64,000 nucleotides of DNA from Deltaproteobacteria bacterium (GTDB taxonomy: Bacteria; Myxococcota_A; Polyangia; GCA-2747355; JADLHG01): assembly GCA_020848905.1 (NCBI GenBank), contig JADLHG010000009.1, forward strand, positions 1 to 64,000. Direction: 5' to 3'. Below are positions 39,918-49,031 of this stretch, piece by piece. The notes under the pieces were generated by a model. That model searched no databases. It was not told the DNA's origin and saw only the letters and a list, made by a program, of their open reading frames with translations. Numbering within the stretch: the stretch's first letter is position 1; every line of letters starts with the position of its first letter. Both the position numbers and the translations under genes were made by a program.

Positions 39918-41465
39918 TCAGCTCGCCCGTCGCTGCTCCAGCTTATACTTCTGCACCTTGCGGATCAGGTTGCGGCGACTGATCTGGAGCTCCTCGGCCG
40001 CGCGGGTCTTGTTCCAGTGGTTGCGCTTCAGGACCTCGTAGATCAGGTTGCGCTCGAGGTTCTTCACCGCGTCGGGCAGGGTCCCGCCATCCGCCGTGCC
40101 GTCGTCGAGGGGCACGACCTGCAGGATCCGCGTGGAGAGCAGATCCTCGCCGATGAGCTTCTCGTCGCCGGCCAGCACGACCATGCGCTCGATCTCGTTC
40201 TCGAGCTCGCGCACATTGCCGGGCCAGCGATGCGCCACGAGCTGCTCGAGGCACCCGCGCGTCAGCTTCTTCTGCCGGTGACGGTCGCCCTTCGCGTGCT
40301 TGCGGAGGAAGTGCTCCACCAGCACCGGGATGTCGCTGCGCCGCTCGCGCAAGGGAGGCGGCGTGATGTTGATGACGTTGATCCGGTAGTACAGGTCCTC
40401 GCGGAACTCGCCGCGCTCCATCATCCCCTTCAGGTCGCGATTGGTCGCCGCGATGATGCGCACGTCCACGTGCTTGACCTGGGTGTCCCCGACCGGCAGG
40501 AAGGTCCCCTCCTGCAGCACGCGCAGGAGCTTCACCTGCAGCGCCGGCGTCATGTCGCCGATCTCGTCGAGAAAGAAGGTTCCGCCGTCGGCCACCTCGA
40601 AGAGGCCGCGCTTGTCCACGACGGCCCCCGTGAAGGCCCCCTTCTTGTGGCCGAAGAGCTCCGAGTCGAGGAGGTTGTCGTTGAAGGCGGAGCAGTTCTG
40701 CACCACGAACGGGCGGTTCTTGCGCGTCGAGTTGAAGTGGATGGCGCGCGCGATCAGCTCCTTGCCGGTGCCATTCTCCCCGGTGATGAGGACCGTCGAA
40801 TCGGCGGCCACCACCTTGTCGAGCAGGCGAAAGAGCGTGACGATCGGCTTGCTGGTGCCGATGAGCTCGCTGTAGTTGAAGCGCGTGGCCACGGGCTCCT
40901 CGAGCTCGTCGAGGCGCCGCTCGGTCGCCGCGACCTGCGTCTGGAAGACCACGATCTCCTCGGCCAGAGTCTCGAGGAGGTCCCGCAGGAAGCTCACCTC
41001 AATGGGGCTCAGCGCCGGCAGCTCGGCGATCGCCTCGGCCAGCATCGGCTCGGGCAGGCCCAGCTCGCGCAGCGTCTCGTGCGACGGCGCGGCCTCGCCC
41101 TGGTTCCCGCCCAGGAAGGCACCGGCGCTCACCCAGCCCAGGCACTGCGTATCCACCACCACGGGCGCGACCACTTCCTTGAGTCCGCCGCGCGAGAGGA
41201 CCGCGCTCCGCTCGCCGGGGGCCAGGACCTGTTGCGGGCGACCGAGGCGGGCGTCGGGGGCCGTGCCGCTGTAGGCCCGGATCTGCTGCACGAGCTGCCG
41301 CAGGGAGAGCACGCTGTCCGTCCGCGGTCCGATGGCGGCCGGGGCGCCCCCGGGGCCGAGAAACGCCACGCCTACCTTCCAGCGCCGCTCCATGAGCTGG
41401 CACGCGACGCGTACTGCGTGAAGATCGCTAAGTTCGTCCCAGGCCAGGTGCTGCTTTCGGCTCAT
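39918..41465 (-). CDS. Sigma-54-dependent regulator with PocR sensor domain
   Basis: 515 residues. N-terminal PocR ligand-binding domain (PF10114) around 10-150 ([32 protein letters not shown]), then a coiled linker, an AAA+ sigma-54 activator domain with Walker [15 protein letters not shown] loop and Walker [11 protein letters not shown]-finger region DLYYRINVI, and a C-terminal Fis-type HTH ([21 protein letters not shown]). It would activate a -24/-12 promoter in response to a small hydrocarbon- or diol-like ligand. Its target is not evident; no clear -24/-12 box was found nearby. Confidence 0.9.
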   Translation of the reverse strand: MSRKQHLAWDELSDLHAVRVACQLMERRWKVGVAFLGPGGAPAAIGPRTDSVLSLRQLVQQIRAYSGTAPDARLGRPQQVLAPGERSAVLSRGGLKEVVAPVVVDTQCLGWVSAGAFLGGNQGEAAPSHETLRELGLPEPMLAEAIAELPALSPIEVSFLRDLLETLAEEIVVFQTQVAATERRLDELEEPVATRFNYSELIGTSKPIVTLFRLLDKVVAADSTVLITGENGTGKELIARAIHFNSTRKNRPFVVQNCSAFNDNLLDSELFGHKKGAFTGAVVDKRGLFEVADGGTFFLDEIGDMTPALQVKLLRVLQEGTFLPVGDTQVKHVDVRIIAATNRDLKGMMERGEFREDLYYRINVINITPPPLRERRSDIPVLVEHFLRKHAKGDRHRQKKLTRGCLEQLVAHRWPGNVRELENEIERMVVLAGDEKLIGEDLLSTRILQVVPLDDGTADGGTLPDAVKNLERNLIYEVLKRNHWNKTRAAEELQISRRNLIRKVQKYKLEQRRAS

Positions 41466-41495
41466 CCTACAACCTGCCAATGCTGTCTTGGAGGG

Positions 41496-41520
41496 CTTCG
41501 CGACGCGGTGCGGCGCGAAG
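41496..41520. promoter_or_regulatory. Inverted repeat before the PocR regulator
   Basis: CTTCGCG and CGCGAAG face each other across 11 bases, 31 bases upstream of the start codon. A possible operator for autoregulation. Confidence 0.35.
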
Positions 41521-41634
41521 AAGTGTGACAGATGGTAACAGCGGTGTGCGGGGCTGTCAAGCCGCCGAGACCACCGGCGGGGCCACCGCGCCACAGGCCC
41601 GGGCAAGCGCCGTCAGCGACGGAGGCGCCCCGAG

Positions 41635-41658
41635 TTATCCACAGCTCTGTCCACAGGG
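41635..41658 (+). other. Pair of DnaA-box-like sequences
   Basis: A perfect TTATCCACA at 41635-41643 and a second box CTGTCCACA with two mismatches at 41649-41657, in direct orientation between two genes. No dnaA, dnaN or gidA gene is near. Confidence 0.45.
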
Positions 41659-41689
41659 CGCGCGGGGGAGCGACGCGACGGGCGGGACC

Positions 41690-43714
41690 TCAGGCGACCG
41701 GTTCGGGATGATCGATGCCGGCGAGGAGCTGCGCGAGCCCGACGGCCGTGACGGTCAGGTAGATCCCCACCGTCAGGGTCGTGAAGAGCGCGGTGAAGTT
41801 GTAGTTGCCCCGCTCGAGGAGGAAGGCCGTCTGCGCCAGGCCCCCGAGGGGGAAGACGGCCAAGAGGAGCACCGCCCAGAGCGTGGCCAGGCCGGTCTTA
41901 CGCGCCGGGAGAAAGGCGAGCAGCCCGAGGAGGGCGAGCGGCAGGGGGAGCAGGGCGAAGATCGCGCGGGAAAGGCTCAGGCCGGAGCTGTTGCGACCGA
42001 GCGCCTCGAGGATGGCCACGAGCGGCACGGTGCTCCCTCTCGGCACGAGGAAGGTGGCGAGCACCCCGAGGAGCCCGAGCACCACCACGATGCGCGAGAG
42101 TACGGAGGCGCCGAAGCGAGCCCGGTGCAGCAGACCGACCGGCAAGACGAGGAGCCCGCCGACGAGCGCGGCCTCGCGCCAGGTGGCGTTGGCCAGGCCG
42201 AGCACCAGCGGCGTGAGCCCCACGAGCACGGCCAGGGCCGCACGCAAGAGGTACGGCAGGGGCAAGAGGGCGCAGGTCGCGAGCAGGACACCGCCAGCGG
42301 CGATGTAGATCATCCCCACGAAGGCGAGGCCGTCGAGGCCGGAGAGAAAGTCCCACGAGAAGCGCAGCGAGCCGGAGCTCAGGACCCGCCACGGGGCACA
42401 GAAGACGAGCACGAGCAGGATCCCGCCGACGAGCATCGCGGCGCGCAGTGCGCCCACGCCCCACTGCCAGAAAGGAGCGGTCTCGTCTGCGTCGGCGTAG
42501 CCGCTCGCCGCACCATAGGGTTGCACGGCCGGCGCCTGCCCCGCGGGAGGGAACGGTGACGGCTGAAACGGCGACGGCTGAAACGGTGACGGCTGAAACG
42601 GTGACGGCTGAAATGGCTGCGGCTGAAATGGCTGCGGCGCGGCGGAAGGGGCTCCGGCGTGCAGCGTGGCCGGAAAGGCCTCCGCGCCCGCGACGCCGCC
42701 GGCACCGCCCATCCCGCCCTGCGCCATGACGGTCTGCGGGAAGGCCTCCGCCCCGTGGGCTCCCGCGCCTCCTCCGCCGGCGTACATCGTGCGCGGAAAG
42801 GGATCGGCCGCCGCGGGCACCTGCGCTCCGGCGGGCCCCGAGCCCGGCGCATACATCGTGGCCGGTACCGCGGGTTGCTGCGCTCCGGCGGGCCCCGAGC
42901 CCGGCGCATACATCGTCGGCGGGACGGCGGGCGAACCAGACGGCCCCTGGGGGAGCGGTCGCGCACCCGAGTCATACGTCTGGGCGTGCTTCGGCAGCGC
43001 CGCCGGAGCCGCCAGCGTCGGCTGATACGCCGGTTCGGCCTGCGGCGCGGCCATCGTCTGGTCGAGCGCCGCGGACCGCTGGGCGCCGTGCCCCGCGGTC
43101 CCCCCCCACGGCCGAGCAGCCACGCGCGGCTCCGCGAGGGGCATCACCCCGTCGGTGGTCGGCGCGGGGATCGTGACCGCGTCGTCGCTGCGCAGCTCGG
43201 GGCGCGCGTGCGAGAGCTGCGTCTGGTCGAGCGCGTCGCGGTTCAGCATCCCGTGCCCGTGGGTCTCGCGTACCGTGACGGGCCGTGCCGCCCGCGGAAC
43301 TTCGGCCGAGGGAGGCCGTGCCGCCCGCGGAACCTCGGCCGAGGGAGGCCTTCCCGACCGCGGAACTTCGCCCGAGAGAGGCCTTCCCGACCGCGGAACT
43401 TCGCCCGACGGAGGCCGTCCCACCCTCGAGATGCCCGCCGAGGGGGGCCGTCCGACCGCAGGCCGCTCCTGGTGACGTGACGCGGTCCCCCCCGCGCGAG
43501 GCTCCGCGGGCGGCGCCGACGGCCCCGCACCCGGCGTGTGCCCGCGCGCGCGCGCGAGCTCCTTCAGCTCGTCGGGGCTCGGCGAGTAGCCGAAGACGGT
43601 CCGCTTGGCCGGCGCCTCCGCCGGCGGCGCGGCGCGCTTGACGGCGGTACCGCAGTATCCGCAGTGCGCGGCCTCGTCGGGAAGCGGCTTGAAGCACTTA
43701 GTACAGGTGGCCAT
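41690..43714 (-). CDS. Zinc-ribbon, repeat-linker multi-pass membrane protein
   Basis: 674 residues. N-terminal zinc ribbon (CTKCFKPL, CGYCGTA), then about 400 residues of low-complexity linker with five or more 11-residue repeats GRPPSGEVPRS and further on PTMYAPGSGPAGAQ twice and FQPSP five times. The C-terminal 250 residues contain about eight transmembrane helices (AAMLVGGILLVLVFCAPW, VVVLGLLGVLATFLV). Such zinc-ribbon/low-complexity/membrane proteins are typical of large Myxococcota genomes; the function is unknown. The ribbon and linker should face the cytoplasm. Confidence 0.7.
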   Translation of the reverse strand: MATCTKCFKPLPDEAAHCGYCGTAVKRAAPPAEAPAKRTVFGYSPSPDELKELARARGHTPGAGPSAPPAEPRAGGTASRHQERPAVGRPPSAGISRVGRPPSGEVPRSGRPLSGEVPRSGRPPSAEVPRAARPPSAEVPRAARPVTVRETHGHGMLNRDALDQTQLSHARPELRSDDAVTIPAPTTDGVMPLAEPRVAARPWGGTAGHGAQRSAALDQTMAAPQAEPAYQPTLAAPAALPKHAQTYDSGARPLPQGPSGSPAVPPTMYAPGSGPAGAQQPAVPATMYAPGSGPAGAQVPAAADPFPRTMYAGGGGAGAHGAEAFPQTVMAQGGMGGAGGVAGAEAFPATLHAGAPSAAPQPFQPQPFQPSPFQPSPFQPSPFQPSPFPPAGQAPAVQPYGAASGYADADETAPFWQWGVGALRAAMLVGGILLVLVFCAPWRVLSSGSLRFSWDFLSGLDGLAFVGMIYIAAGGVLLATCALLPLPYLLRAALAVLVGLTPLVLGLANATWREAALVGGLLVLPVGLLHRARFGASVLSRIVVVLGLLGVLATFLVPRGSTVPLVAILEALGRNSSGLSLSRAIFALLPLPLALLGLLAFLPARKTGLATLWAVLLLAVFPLGGLAQTAFLLERGNYNFTALFTTLTVGIYLTVTAVGLAQLLAGIDHPEPVA
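42551..42638. repeat. 15-base coding tandem repeat
   Basis: Five to six copies of GGCTGAAACGGTGAC-like units within the zinc-ribbon membrane protein gene, encoding FQPSP on the minus strand. Confidence 0.85.
43281..43445. repeat. 33-base coding tandem repeat
   Basis: Five copies with exact 33-base period (starts 43281, 43314, 43347, 43380, 43413) and a partial sixth at 43446, encoding GRPPSGEVPRS-type units on the minus strand of the zinc-ribbon membrane protein gene. Confidence 0.85.
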
Positions 43715-43772
43715 GGCCTTCCTCCGCGGGCACGCAGGGGGAACGGACTATAGCCCCTCCCGCGCGGCGCGG

Positions 43773-45158
43773 CTATGGCGCGGGAACCGGCGGGAAGAGG
43801 TACGAGAGCAGCTCGTCGAAGCGGTCCTGCCAGGCCTCCCAGCTGTGGTCCTGCTGGAGGTTCTCCCAGTGGTGGACCGGGTAGCCTTGCGTCTTCAGCG
43901 CGTCGCGCAGGTCGTGGGTGCTCGCGGCGTTGTCGGAGCCGTTGTCCAGGTAGGCGCGCACGAGCTTGACCCGCGGGTTCGTGCCCTTCACCCGCTTGAC
44001 CATCTCCTCGTCGGCGTACCAGAAGGACCCCGACTGCGCCGCCGCGCGCTGAAAGCAGTCGTTGCGCCAGAAGAGGGCCGCGTAGGAGATAAGCCCCCCC
44101 ATCGACGCCCCCGCGAGAGCCCGTTGCGCGGCGTCCGGCACCAGCCGGTAGCGCCGCTCGAGCGCCGGCACCAGCGTGTCGCACAGGTAGTCGGCATACC
44201 TCGGGCCCGACGACGTGACCTGGCAGCTGTATTGATCGAGACGCTTGTTCTGATCGGCGAGCGCGACGAAGGCCACGAGCACGGGTTGCGCCCTTCCGGC
44301 GGCGAGCGTCTGCGCGGTGACCTCGTCGAAGTGCCCGCGCGTGATGCTCTCGTTCCCGTCGTGCACGACGAGCAGCGGGTAACGCTGGCAGCGCTCCCGG
44401 TCATAGGCCGCCGGCAGATAGACGTACACGCTGCGCGTCTCCTTGAGCTGCGGGCTCGTCAGGCGAAAGTGCTCGAGGCGCCCCGACGGGTGCACCGCGC
44501 CGAACGGCGGGATGACCGAGTTGAACTCCCCGAGGCCCACCTGGTGGATCCCGTCCCACGCGAGGTGGGTATTCAGCACATCGGTGCGCCAGTCCTCGCC
44601 GGCCGCGTCCACGAGCTTGTATTCGTGCCGGCCAGCGTCGAGCGCGCGCTTCACGTAGTAGACGTCCGTGTCGAGGAGCTGCACGAAGGGCTCGACCCCG
44701 GGGGTCCAGCCGTTGAAGTCGCCGGCCAGAGAGAACTCCTGCGAGAGCGCGCCGCGGTAGACCAGAATCACCGAGGTGGCGTCGCGCAGCGGATAGACCC
44801 CCGGCTTGCCGAGCTCGGCAAAGAAGGCGTCGACGCGCGCCTTGCGTTTCGCGGGGTCCGTGAGCGCCCGCAGGTCGGCCTCGAGCTGCGTGAAGAGCGC
44901 GGTCGTGGAGACGGGCGGTAGCGGCGCGCAGCTCCGCGCGTCGGGGAGCGACCCGCCGTCCGTGACCCGCGCCTCGACCGGGCCACCGTCGGGGGGCGGG
45001 GCGGCATCGGGCCAACCCTGTCCCGCGACGTCGGCACGTACGCGACCATCGGCCAGGCGGCTATCGAGAGGGGGCTCCTGAGCGGCGTCCTTGCAGCCCG
45101 CGCCCAGCAGCCCGACGACGATGACGGCGGCGGCGGCGAAGCTCGCGTGGTGGTTCAC
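43773..45158 (-). CDS. Fes/esterase-D-type lipoprotein with CBM48-like domain
   Basis: 461 residues from GTG. Lipobox LGAGC after a hydrophobic signal, an Asp/Pro-rich linker, then an early-set/CBM48-like domain (LAGDFNGWTPG) and an alpha/beta hydrolase of the enterochelin-esterase family: YVYLPAAYDRE, nucleophile Ser in GASMGG, Asp in YLDNGSDN and His in QDHSWEAW. It would hydrolyse an ester outside the cell (siderophore, polysaccharide acyl group or xenobiotic). Much longer open frames to 46940 are chance extensions; the lipobox fixes the start. Divergent from the KamA-like gene. Confidence 0.85.
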   Translation of the reverse strand: MNHHASFAAAAVIVVGLLGAGCKDAAQEPPLDSRLADGRVRADVAGQGWPDAAPPPDGGPVEARVTDGGSLPDARSCAPLPPVSTTALFTQLEADLRALTDPAKRKARVDAFFAELGKPGVYPLRDATSVILVYRGALSQEFSLAGDFNGWTPGVEPFVQLLDTDVYYVKRALDAGRHEYKLVDAAGEDWRTDVLNTHLAWDGIHQVGLGEFNSVIPPFGAVHPSGRLEHFRLTSPQLKETRSVYVYLPAAYDRERCQRYPLLVVHDGNESITRGHFDEVTAQTLAAGRAQPVLVAFVALADQNKRLDQYSCQVTSSGPRYADYLCDTLVPALERRYRLVPDAAQRALAGASMGGLISYAALFWRNDCFQRAAAQSGSFWYADEEMVKRVKGTNPRVKLVRAYLDNGSDNAASTHDLRDALKTQGYPVHHWENLQQDHSWEAWQDRFDELLSYLFPPVPAP

Positions 45159-45242
45159 GGGGCAACCATCGACGGAAAGCCGCGCGCGTGTCAATGGCGG
45201 CCCTTGACGCGCCGCGCTCCGCGAGGCAAAGGATCGGCCACG

Positions 45243-46391
45243 ATGTCCTCGCGCACCATCCACGTCACGTCGCTCGCGCAGCTCGAGGAGCTCACGCGCC
45301 GCCCGATCCCCGAGCAAGAGCGGCAGGCCCTGCAGCAGGTGCTCGACACCTTTCCGGTGCGGCTCTCGGCCCACCTCGTCGAGCTCATGCGGCGCAGCCC
45401 CGCCGTGGCCGCGCAGTTTCTCCCCGACGCGCGCGAGGTGACCGAGCTCGACGGCCAGACGCGCTGCTTCTCGGGCCTGCTCCACGGCGGCGTCCACGGG
45501 GTGGAGCGCATGTACCCCGACCGGTGCATCCTCCTGCCGCACCCCGTCTGCCCGGCCTACTGCCGCTTCTGCTTCCGCAAGTTCTACGACGACGGCGGGG
45601 GCAAGGCGCTCTCCTACCCCGAGCTGGACGCCGCGCTCGACTACGTGGCGCGCGAGACGGAGCTCTGCGAGGTGCTCATCACCGGGGGCGAGCCGGTGAT
45701 GGACCCGAAGCGCCTGCGCTATCTTCTCGAGGGACTGAGGCGCCTTCCGCACATCGGCCCGGTGCGCATCGCCTGCCGCTCCTTGATCATGGAGCCATCG
45801 CTCATCGACGACGCGCTCGTGGCGCTGCTCCGCGAGCACCAGGACCTGCGGGCCGGCCGCCCGGTGGAGGTGGCGCTCCACGCCAACCACCCCGACGAAC
45901 TCACCGCACCGACGGTGGACGCCCTCGCGCGTCTCCGCGAGGCGGGGCTTCACGTCTACAACCAGGCCGTGCTCCTGCGCGGCGTGAACCTGGACGCCGA
46001 CACGCTGCTCGCGCTCTTCCGGCGGCTGCGGCGCCACGGCGTCGAGAGCTACTACCTCTTCTTCGGCGGCCCGGTGCAGGGGATGCAGCACATGCGGCCG
46101 AGCATCGCCGAGGCGCTCGCGCTGAAGAGCGAGCTCCGACGCCGCTCCACCGGGCGCGCCATCCCGCAGCTCATCCTCACCACGCGCCTCGGGAAGGTGG
46201 AGCTCGGGGTGGACGGCTGGGTGGTGGAACGCGAGCCCGACGGCCGCCACGTCTGGATCCGCACGCCGTATACGCTCCCAGGATTGACGGCCATCGACCC
46301 GCGCTTCGCGCTCCCCGAGGACGCGCGGCTGGATGCCGACGGCCAGATCGTGATGCGCTACCTCGACGGGCCGACCGGCGACCTGGCCTAG
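45243..46391 (+). CDS. KamA-family radical SAM enzyme (lysine 2,3-aminomutase-like)
   Basis: 382 residues. [4Fe-4S] ligands C103, C107 and C110 in CPAYCRFCFRKF, SAM-binding TGGEPV (147-152) and a Lys at 318 (TTRLGKVEL) in the place of the PLP lysine. The overall order matches KamA, but the cluster motif (CRFCFRK rather than CRHCTRR) and GGEP instead of GGDP set it apart from true lysine 2,3-aminomutase and EpmB. It probably shifts an amino group on an alpha- or beta-amino acid, or on a peptide; the substrate is not deducible. Ends 26 bases before a convergent gene. Confidence 0.82.
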   Translation: MSSRTIHVTSLAQLEELTRRPIPEQERQALQQVLDTFPVRLSAHLVELMRRSPAVAAQFLPDAREVTELDGQTRCFSGLLHGGVHGVERMYPDRCILLPHPVCPAYCRFCFRKFYDDGGGKALSYPELDAALDYVARETELCEVLITGGEPVMDPKRLRYLLEGLRRLPHIGPVRIACRSLIMEPSLIDDALVALLREHQDLRAGRPVEVALHANHPDELTAPTVDALARLREAGLHVYNQAVLLRGVNLDADTLLALFRRLRRHGVESYYLFFGGPVQGMQHMRPSIAEALALKSELRRRSTGRAIPQLILTTRLGKVELGVDGWVVEREPDGRHVWIRTPYTLPGLTAIDPRFALPEDARLDADGQIVMRYLDGPTGDLA

Positions 46392-46417
46392 CGCCAGCGC
46401 TCGCTTGAGCTCTGGGG

Positions 46418-47116
46418 TTAGTACTGGGGTGGGGTTCTCTCGTCGGAGCAGCGATCGCTCGGCCGTCCGAGAGCGGTCTCTTGATCGACCCAAAGCGAGC
46501 GTTCGTTCTTCTCGGGGTCGCCGTACGGATCGAGGATCGCGCCCGCCGCGTCCGTGACGCCGAAGTGCAGGTGCGGCATGAGCGAGATCTCCGAGCTGCC
46601 GACGTATCCGAGGAGCTCCCCGCAGACCACGCGGTCGCCCACGCGCACCTTCACCGAATCCTTCTTGAGGTGCCAGTAGAGGCTCTGGATACCGTCCGCG
46701 TGACGGAGCTTCACGCCGTTGCCCCGCATCGGGTGCCCGTCGCAGGTGACCTGGAAGCCAGCTTCCATGTGGCAGCGATCGTAGTTGCCGTCCTCGGCGA
46801 AGATCACCTCGCCGTGCGCCGCGGCCACGACCGGGATGTCGACGCTGTCCATCACCGGAAAGCCCCCTTTGAGCAGGAAGTCCGTCCCCTCGTGACCCGC
46901 GTAGCACCAGGGGAACTTCTGGCCGCGGTAGTTCTGGCACTGGATCGTCGGGGCGTTCGGCGCCCGCTCGCGGTCGACGTGCGCGATCGGCTGCGCGCTG
47001 AAGTACTTCCCCTGCTCGTCTCGCGCCGGAAAGCCAAAGCGCGTCGGGCCTCCGTCGCAGCCGGCCGCTCCCAGGACGAGCGCCGCAGCCGCTTGAAGTA
47101 GTACGCCTGATCGCAT
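46418..47116 (-). CDS. M23 metallopeptidase lipoprotein
   Basis: 232 residues. Lipobox LGAAGC in the first 20 residues, then an M23/LytM domain with zinc ligands in HEGTDF and LHFGV and the conserved YWHLKKDSV segment. Six Cys in the mature part probably form disulfides. GAGGA lies nine bases before the ATG at 47116; the frame upstream to 47350 is not supported. It would trim or remodel peptidoglycan. Divergent from the Hsp70 gene. Confidence 0.85.
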   Translation of the reverse strand: MRSGVLLQAAAALVLGAAGCDGGPTRFGFPARDEQGKYFSAQPIAHVDRERAPNAPTIQCQNYRGQKFPWCYAGHEGTDFLLKGGFPVMDSVDIPVVAAAHGEVIFAEDGNYDRCHMEAGFQVTCDGHPMRGNGVKLRHADGIQSLYWHLKKDSVKVRVGDRVVCGELLGYVGSSEISLMPHLHFGVTDAAGAILDPYGDPEKNERSLWVDQETALGRPSDRCSDERTPPQY

Positions 47117-47259
47117 TCTGCAGATCCTCTCGCTGACCCGGAAGATATCGCGCTCGCCGCCGATGAGAAGGTACTTCTGGTCCGCGGCCCGCCGGCAGGG
47201 GCGGCGCGCCCGCAAACTTGTGCGCCGGGCCCGTTCCGGCTCATCATCGGGCAAGGACC

Positions 47260-49017
47260 ATGGCCTCCACGACGGATACGGCACCCGCCATCGGGATCGA
47301 CCTCGGGACCACGAACTCGTGCGCCGCGATCCACGACGGGACGCGTCCACGCGTCATCAGCTCGAACCTCGGCTACGCGACCATCCCATCGGTGCTGACC
47401 TTCGACCGCGAGGGGGGCTGCGTGGTCGGCCAGCAGGCCGAGCGCCAGATGGTGCTGCACCCCGCCTCCTGCATCTATGGATCGAAGCGGCTGCTCGGGC
47501 GCGCGTGCGTCCCCGGCACCCTCGAGCGCTTCCAGCCTCACTTCGCCTACGAGCTGGTCGGCGACGCCGAAGGGTTCATCGCCGCGCGCATCCACGACCA
47601 GACCGTGCCGCTGGTGGACGTGGCCGCGCGCATCCTGCGGGCCCTGCGCGAGGCCGCCGAGGCCGCCCTCGGCAAGCGCGTCGAGCGAGCCGTGATCACC
47701 GTGCCGGCCTACTTCCACGAGAACCAGCGCGCGCTCGTCCGGCAGGCGGGGCAGCTCGCCGGGCTCGAGGTGCTGCAGATCATCAACGAGCCCACCGCGG
47801 CGGCGCTCTCCTTCGGCGCGAAGCGCGACGAGCAGAAGCGCGTGCTGGTCTTCGACCTGGGGGGAGGAACCTTCGACGTCTCGATCGTGGAGCTCGCGGG
47901 CGGGGAGCTCAACGTGGTGGGCGTCGACGGAGACTCGTTTCTCGGCGGACTGGATTTCGACACCCGGCTCTGCGCCATCGTCCAGCAGAAGCTGGCCACG
48001 CGGCTGGGCAAGAAAGAGCTCGAGCTCGACACCATCGCCCGGGCCCGGCTGCTCGCCGCGGCCCGCAGCGCCAAGCACGAGCTGAGCGGGCACGCGCAGA
48101 CCACCATCGAGCTCCGCTGCCTGTCGCTCCCCGACGGCAGCATGGTCAACGTGCAAGAGCAGGTCAGCGCCGCGGAGTACGAGGCCGCGTGCGCCGAGCT
48201 GCTGAGCCGCACCCACGCGGTGATCAAGCGCGCGCTCGACCGGTCACGCCTCCGCCCGCAGGACATTCAAGAGGTGCTGCTCGTCGGCGGCCAAACCCGC
48301 ATGCCCGCGGTGGAGCGGCAGCTGGTCGAGTTCTTCGGCAAGAAGCCGAGCAAGCGCGTCCACCCGGATGAGGCGGTGGCCCTGGGCGCGGCGATCGCCG
48401 CCTACGCGCGCGACGGGCACACGCCGAGCGTGGTCCGCGACATGCTCCCGATGCCGATCGGGACCGCGCGCGCCGACGGACAGTTTCAGCCGCTCATTCC
48501 GCGCAACGCCGCGCTGCCCGCGGAGGTGACCGTCCGCGTCACCGCGCAGCCCGTCGGGACGACCTTGCACCTGCCGCTCTTTCAGGGGGACGGGAGCCAC
48601 GCCTTCGACAACGAGGTCCTCGGCGCCATCACCTTCAACGGCGTCTCCGGCAAGCGCGGGCCCGTCGATCTGAGCGTCACGCTGCGCCTGGATGCCGAGG
48701 GGCTGCTCACCGCCTCCGCGCGGCAGGCGGGCACCGCCCAGGAGCAGACGGTGCAGCTCTCGAGCAACCACGTGCCGACGGCGCTCCTGGCCGAGGTCGT
48801 GCAGTCGCGGCTCGAGGTCACCGTCGAGGCGCCGAACGCGAAGGCGTCGAACGCGAAGGCGCAGGGCCCCGCGGCGCAGGGGAAGGCGGCCTCGACGACG
48901 AAAGCTCCCACGACGGCGAAAGCCGACGCCACCGGGCGCGGCCCGGCCTCGGCCCGCAAGGAGGTCGAGAAACCCGGCTTCTGGCAGCGCCTGATGGGCT
49001 TCTTCCGCCGAACCTGA
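47260..49017 (+). CDS. Hsp70 (DnaK-like) chaperone with atypical C-terminus
   Basis: 585 residues. The ATPase domain is intact: IGIDLGTTNS, phosphate-binding DLGGGTFDVSI, adenosine motif VLLVGGQTRMP. A beta-type substrate-binding domain follows (MPIGTARADGQFQPLIPRNA ... LLTASARQAGT). The usual helical lid is missing. Instead there is an Ala/Lys/Thr-rich linker of about 50 residues and an amphipathic end KPGFWQRLMGFFRRT that could sit on a membrane. It is shorter than DnaK and lacks its EEVD-like tail. No DnaJ or GrpE is adjacent, so it is probably a specialised paralogue. Confidence 0.9.
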   Translation: MASTTDTAPAIGIDLGTTNSCAAIHDGTRPRVISSNLGYATIPSVLTFDREGGCVVGQQAERQMVLHPASCIYGSKRLLGRACVPGTLERFQPHFAYELVGDAEGFIAARIHDQTVPLVDVAARILRALREAAEAALGKRVERAVITVPAYFHENQRALVRQAGQLAGLEVLQIINEPTAAALSFGAKRDEQKRVLVFDLGGGTFDVSIVELAGGELNVVGVDGDSFLGGLDFDTRLCAIVQQKLATRLGKKELELDTIARARLLAAARSAKHELSGHAQTTIELRCLSLPDGSMVNVQEQVSAAEYEAACAELLSRTHAVIKRALDRSRLRPQDIQEVLLVGGQTRMPAVERQLVEFFGKKPSKRVHPDEAVALGAAIAAYARDGHTPSVVRDMLPMPIGTARADGQFQPLIPRNAALPAEVTVRVTAQPVGTTLHLPLFQGDGSHAFDNEVLGAITFNGVSGKRGPVDLSVTLRLDAEGLLTASARQAGTAQEQTVQLSSNHVPTALLAEVVQSRLEVTVEAPNAKASNAKAQGPAAQGKAASTTKAPTTAKADATGRGPASARKEVEKPGFWQRLMGFFRRT

Positions 49018-49031
49018 TCGTTCCGGCGTAG

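Noticed and set aside
41635-41658. Chromosomal origin of replication
   Set aside because: Only two boxes, no AT-rich unwinding region and no dnaA/dnaN/gidA genes nearby.
45159-46940. Upstream extension of the Fes-type esterase frame on the minus strand
   Set aside because: It is antisense to the KamA-like gene; the lipobox signal fixes the real start at 45158.
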